Positions 61,847 to 64,000 of a stretch of DNA of 64,000 nt are shown here, piece by piece. The notes below the pieces were generated by a model. It did not search any database, had not been told where the DNA came from, and saw only the letters and a program-made list of their open reading frames with translations. Origin of the DNA: a virus; IMG/VR virus record IMGVR_UViG_3300044640_001367, positions 1 to 64,000 of that record; one strand, written 5' to 3'. A program made the translations under genes and the position numbers. Numbering within the stretch: the stretch's first letter is position 1; every line of letters begins with the position of its first letter.

Positions 61847-63076
61847 ATGAAATTAATCGATTTGCTAACCGAAGTTAAAATGTATGAAAGTCTAGGATTA
61901 CCAGCATCGGCTGTACAGTCATTAGATTCATTTGTTGCACAAGAATTAGACGAAGCTGATATGTTAGGCGCTGGCACCACAGAATTGCCATCCGATGAAT
62001 TACAAGGATATTTAGACAGATCGGCCGGTCAACCTGCAGTTTATAAGAAAACTGGATTGCCTAAATTGGATAAAAAAGGTAAACAAAAGTATACTACTAC
62101 AAAAGATCCAACTGATAAATTCAAGTATCCATATGTACATCCAAAGCTTGCCAGAGAGATACAAATTGTAGATCCAAGTGGCCGTAGGTTTGATTTAAAC
62201 AAACTAAAAACCCATATCACCACACGTCCTGATAAGATTTTAAAACAAAATGAAAAAATTTCACACAGTGGCGGTGAAAGTACTCAGTTTTATAATATAG
62301 GATTGCCAGCTTTACAAGGACTTGGTTATGACGAAAAGAATCAAAAATTTGTTATCATAAATACGTGTCCAGGCGCAGGTGCATGCAAAGTTTATTGTTA
62401 TGCTAAAAAAGGCGGTTATGTACAATATGTACCAGTTAACACATCGCAAACAAGACAACTTAACTTTTTGTTGAACGATCCGGATGGTTATAAAAATATG
62501 TTATCAAACGAAATTCGTGCAGCAGTTGAAAAAAATTCAAAGAAAAATGTAAAAACTGTGATTAGATGGCATGATTCAGGCGATTTCTTTAGTCCTGATT
62601 ATGTAAACCTAGCATATAGTGTTGCAAAAACATTTCCCAACGTAGACTTTTATGCTTATACTAAAATGGCAGATGTGGCTAAAGGTGATAAACCAGTCAA
62701 TTTCAAGATGAATTTTAGTGCGGGTGCAAAACCTGATCAAGAAAAACAAGTCGATTTTAAAACAACTAAACATTCAACTGTAGTACCAAAGCAAATGTTT
62801 GCTGATTTAGTTGATAGAGAAGAAGTACCAGATCCAGATAAGCCAAATAAAACAATTAAAAAGTTGGTTTATAAATCCCCATCCGCTATTGATATTTTAA
62901 AGAAAAAGTTAGCATTAAAGTATAATGTTTCTGAAGACAGTGTCATTACCTACGATGAAATGATGAAAATTCCTGTGGGAGATAAACCAAAGTGGAATGT
63001 TATAGTTAAACCAGGTGACGGCGACGATAGTGCAAATAGAGCAGATGTAGTGGGTACTTGGTTATTAATCCACTAA
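61847..63076 (+). CDS. GP88-like cysteine-motif protein with cargo-type leader
   Basis: 409 residues from the ATG at 61847 (an upstream TTG at 61820 would add nine unlikely residues). The leader MKLIDLLTEV fits L-T-E cleavage after Glu9. The core has INTCPGAGACKVYCYAKKGG (about 171-190), SQTRQLNFLLND and VIRWHDSGDFFSPDYVNLAY (around 237-256), which resembles the phage GP88 family of unknown function. The C-x5-C-x3-C cluster could bind a metal or an iron-sulfur centre but does not match radical-SAM spacing. If the leader is used, the protein is packaged in the head and injected. Function unknown. Confidence 0.7.
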   Translation: MKLIDLLTEVKMYESLGLPASAVQSLDSFVAQELDEADMLGAGTTELPSDELQGYLDRSAGQPAVYKKTGLPKLDKKGKQKYTTTKDPTDKFKYPYVHPKLAREIQIVDPSGRRFDLNKLKTHITTRPDKILKQNEKISHSGGESTQFYNIGLPALQGLGYDEKNQKFVIINTCPGAGACKVYCYAKKGGYVQYVPVNTSQTRQLNFLLNDPDGYKNMLSNEIRAAVEKNSKKNVKTVIRWHDSGDFFSPDYVNLAYSVAKTFPNVDFYAYTKMADVAKGDKPVNFKMNFSAGAKPDQEKQVDFKTTKHSTVVPKQMFADLVDREEVPDPDKPNKTIKKLVYKSPSAIDILKKKLALKYNVSEDSVITYDEMMKIPVGDKPKWNVIVKPGDGDDSANRADVVGTWLLIH

Positions 63077-63103
63077 TTTAGTTGTATTATCTCACTCCAG
63101 AGA

Positions 63104-63111
63104 TATTTATA
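63104..63111 (+). promoter_or_regulatory. late-promoter-like octamer TATTTATA
   Basis: Exact TATTTATA ending four bases before the ATG at 63116. Confidence 0.6.
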
Positions 63112-63115
63112 ATCA

Positions 63116-64000
63116 ATGAGTGCTAATTTGGACCAAGATAGGGTAAGATGGCCCGGGAGTGGTAGTAGTGTTAATATAAACACTGTGCCATTTGGCTATT
63201 ATCTAAACGAAAGTTGCGTTGGAGCTGAAACCACATTTGCAAATGATTGTAGTAGCAGTGCGATGTGGGCAGCAAAACGGTTGGGGTATCCAATCGTTGA
63301 TATTGAAATGATCGACGTTAATTTCTACGCATGTTTTGAAGAATCTGTACTAGAATATAACCGTGTAGTTAATGAATTTAATATTGTTAACAACATGGTT
63401 GATTTACAGGGATTGCCTCAAAATAAATATAAAAATTTAACGGGGATGGGCGTAAAGAGTACTGGTTTACCTTTTATAGTTCAACTGAGCAAACAATATG
63501 GAGCCGAAGCACTTGTTGGCGGTGAATATGAAGTTAAGCGTAACTATGTAACTATTAGTGGTAGTATCAACCCTGGCAAAACACATCAGGTTTATGACTT
63601 GAATACCTTAATTGGTCGAGACATTGAACATTTAACTGGGTCACGAATTGAAGTAAAAAGAATATTTCATAATAGACCCCCAGCAATTGCTCGTATATAC
63701 GATCCATTTAGTATGACAGGAATGAGTTACAGTAACGTACTCGGTGAAATGGGATTTGGGGCTTATAGTCCTGCTACACAATTCTTGATGACTCCTATTT
63801 TTGAAGATTTGGAACGTGTACAGGCCATTGAATTCAATGATATGGTTCGTAAAAGCGCTTATAGTTTTGAAATTTTAGGTAATAACAAGTTGAGAATATT
63901 TCCAATACCATCTGAAAATTTCAAGGTATATATAGATTACATCGTTGAAAGTGAACGTGATATTACCAACTTTTATAGTGGATCTCGTTATGAATATATT
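63116..64000 (+). CDS. virion structural protein, 3' part cut off by window edge
   Basis: An open frame of 295 codons from the ATG at 63116 to the right edge with no stop. Starts MSANLDQDRVRWPGSGSSVN. Segments such as FYACFEESVLEYNRVVNEFN, PPAIARIYDPFSM and FEILGNNKLRIFPIP are familiar from a large structural protein of T4-like marine phages, possibly of the neck or tail-tip, but I cannot name the T4 counterpart. The promoter element and absence of overlap to the upstream gene suggest the start of a new late unit. Confidence 0.75.
   Translation, partial: MSANLDQDRVRWPGSGSSVNINTVPFGYYLNESCVGAETTFANDCSSSAMWAAKRLGYPIVDIEMIDVNFYACFEESVLEYNRVVNEFNIVNNMVDLQGLPQNKYKNLTGMGVKSTGLPFIVQLSKQYGAEALVGGEYEVKRNYVTISGSINPGKTHQVYDLNTLIGRDIEHLTGSRIEVKRIFHNRPPAIARIYDPFSMTGMSYSNVLGEMGFGAYSPATQFLMTPIFEDLERVQAIEFNDMVRKSAYSFEILGNNKLRIFPIPSENFKVYIDYIVESERDITNFYSGSRYEYI

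Noticed and set aside
62369-62410. Radical-SAM motif in the GP88-like protein
   Set aside because: Cysteine spacing is C-x5-C-x3-C, not C-x3-C-x2-C, so the radical-SAM assignment is not supported.
1-64000. tRNA genes, CRISPR arrays, integrase or insertion sequences
   Set aside because: Genes are packed with gaps of at most about 155 bases; none of the gaps shows a cloverleaf, direct-repeat array or transposase-like feature.

Overview
The window is a contiguous piece of a large, AT-rich, T4-like myovirus genome (contractile tail, double-stranded DNA). It carries recognisable counterparts of T4 gp5, gp25, gp6, gp18 (sheath), gp17 (large terminase), gp20 (portal), gp21 (prohead protease), gp22 (scaffold) and gp23 (major capsid protein), plus a gp55-like late sigma factor, in broadly T4-like order. 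Sequence divergence is large and most other genes are unknown virion proteins, so this is a distant relative rather than a close T4 cousin. The host is probably Gram-negative: there are sigma70-type TTGACA-N17-TATTAT promoters, a lipobox protein and a BAHT-type heptosyltransferase. I see no tRNA, integrase, insertion sequence or CRISPR array.

Layout. 1-1.9 kb: small unknown genes and PhoH. 1.9-8.4 kb: four Ser/Gly-rich tail-fibre or adhesin proteins, one with a self-cleaving S74 chaperone domain. 8.5-11.6 kb: Hsp20, a membrane coiled-coil protein, two small genes and the late sigma factor. 11.6-30.3 kb: tail and baseplate (spike/hub, glycine-zipper protein, gp25, gp6 and several very large structural proteins). 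30.3-34.9 kb: a nucleic-acid island with RuvC-like resolvase, DnaG-type primase and a single-chain SbcD-SbcC (gp47-gp46) fusion. 34.9-40.0 kb: an FkbM methyltransferase and two double-domain glycosyltransferases, the second ending in a TibC/BAHT-like O-heptosyltransferase. 40.1-57.5 kb: tail sheath, a three-gene cargo-like operon, terminase, portal, protease, scaffold and capsid, interrupted by two minus-strand unknown genes. 57.5-61.7 kb: a minus-strand five-gene operon of lipoprotein, MscS-like mini-channel, ankyrin-repeat class III nucleotide cyclase, a small protein and a Mom-like DNA-modification acyltransferase. 61.8-64 kb: a GP88-like protein and an open-ended virion protein.

How it works together. 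An octamer TATTTATA, in the same orientation as the gene, sits just upstream of many start codons and directly after several terminators. I read it as the late promoter used by the gp55-like sigma factor. It usually ends only 3-5 bases before the ATG, so many late messages may be leaderless; only Hsp20, sheath and scaffold (and weakly capsid) have clear Shine-Dalgarno-like leaders. Five proteins begin with short leaders of the form M-x-x-L-x-x-(L/I)-(L/I)-x-E that fit the T4 prohead-protease site (L/I)-x-E, suggesting they are capsid cargo delivered with the DNA. The most unusual blocks are the cyclase/MscS-like/lipoprotein/Mom-like operon, the cargo set, the heptosyltransferase cassette and the SbcD-SbcC fusion.
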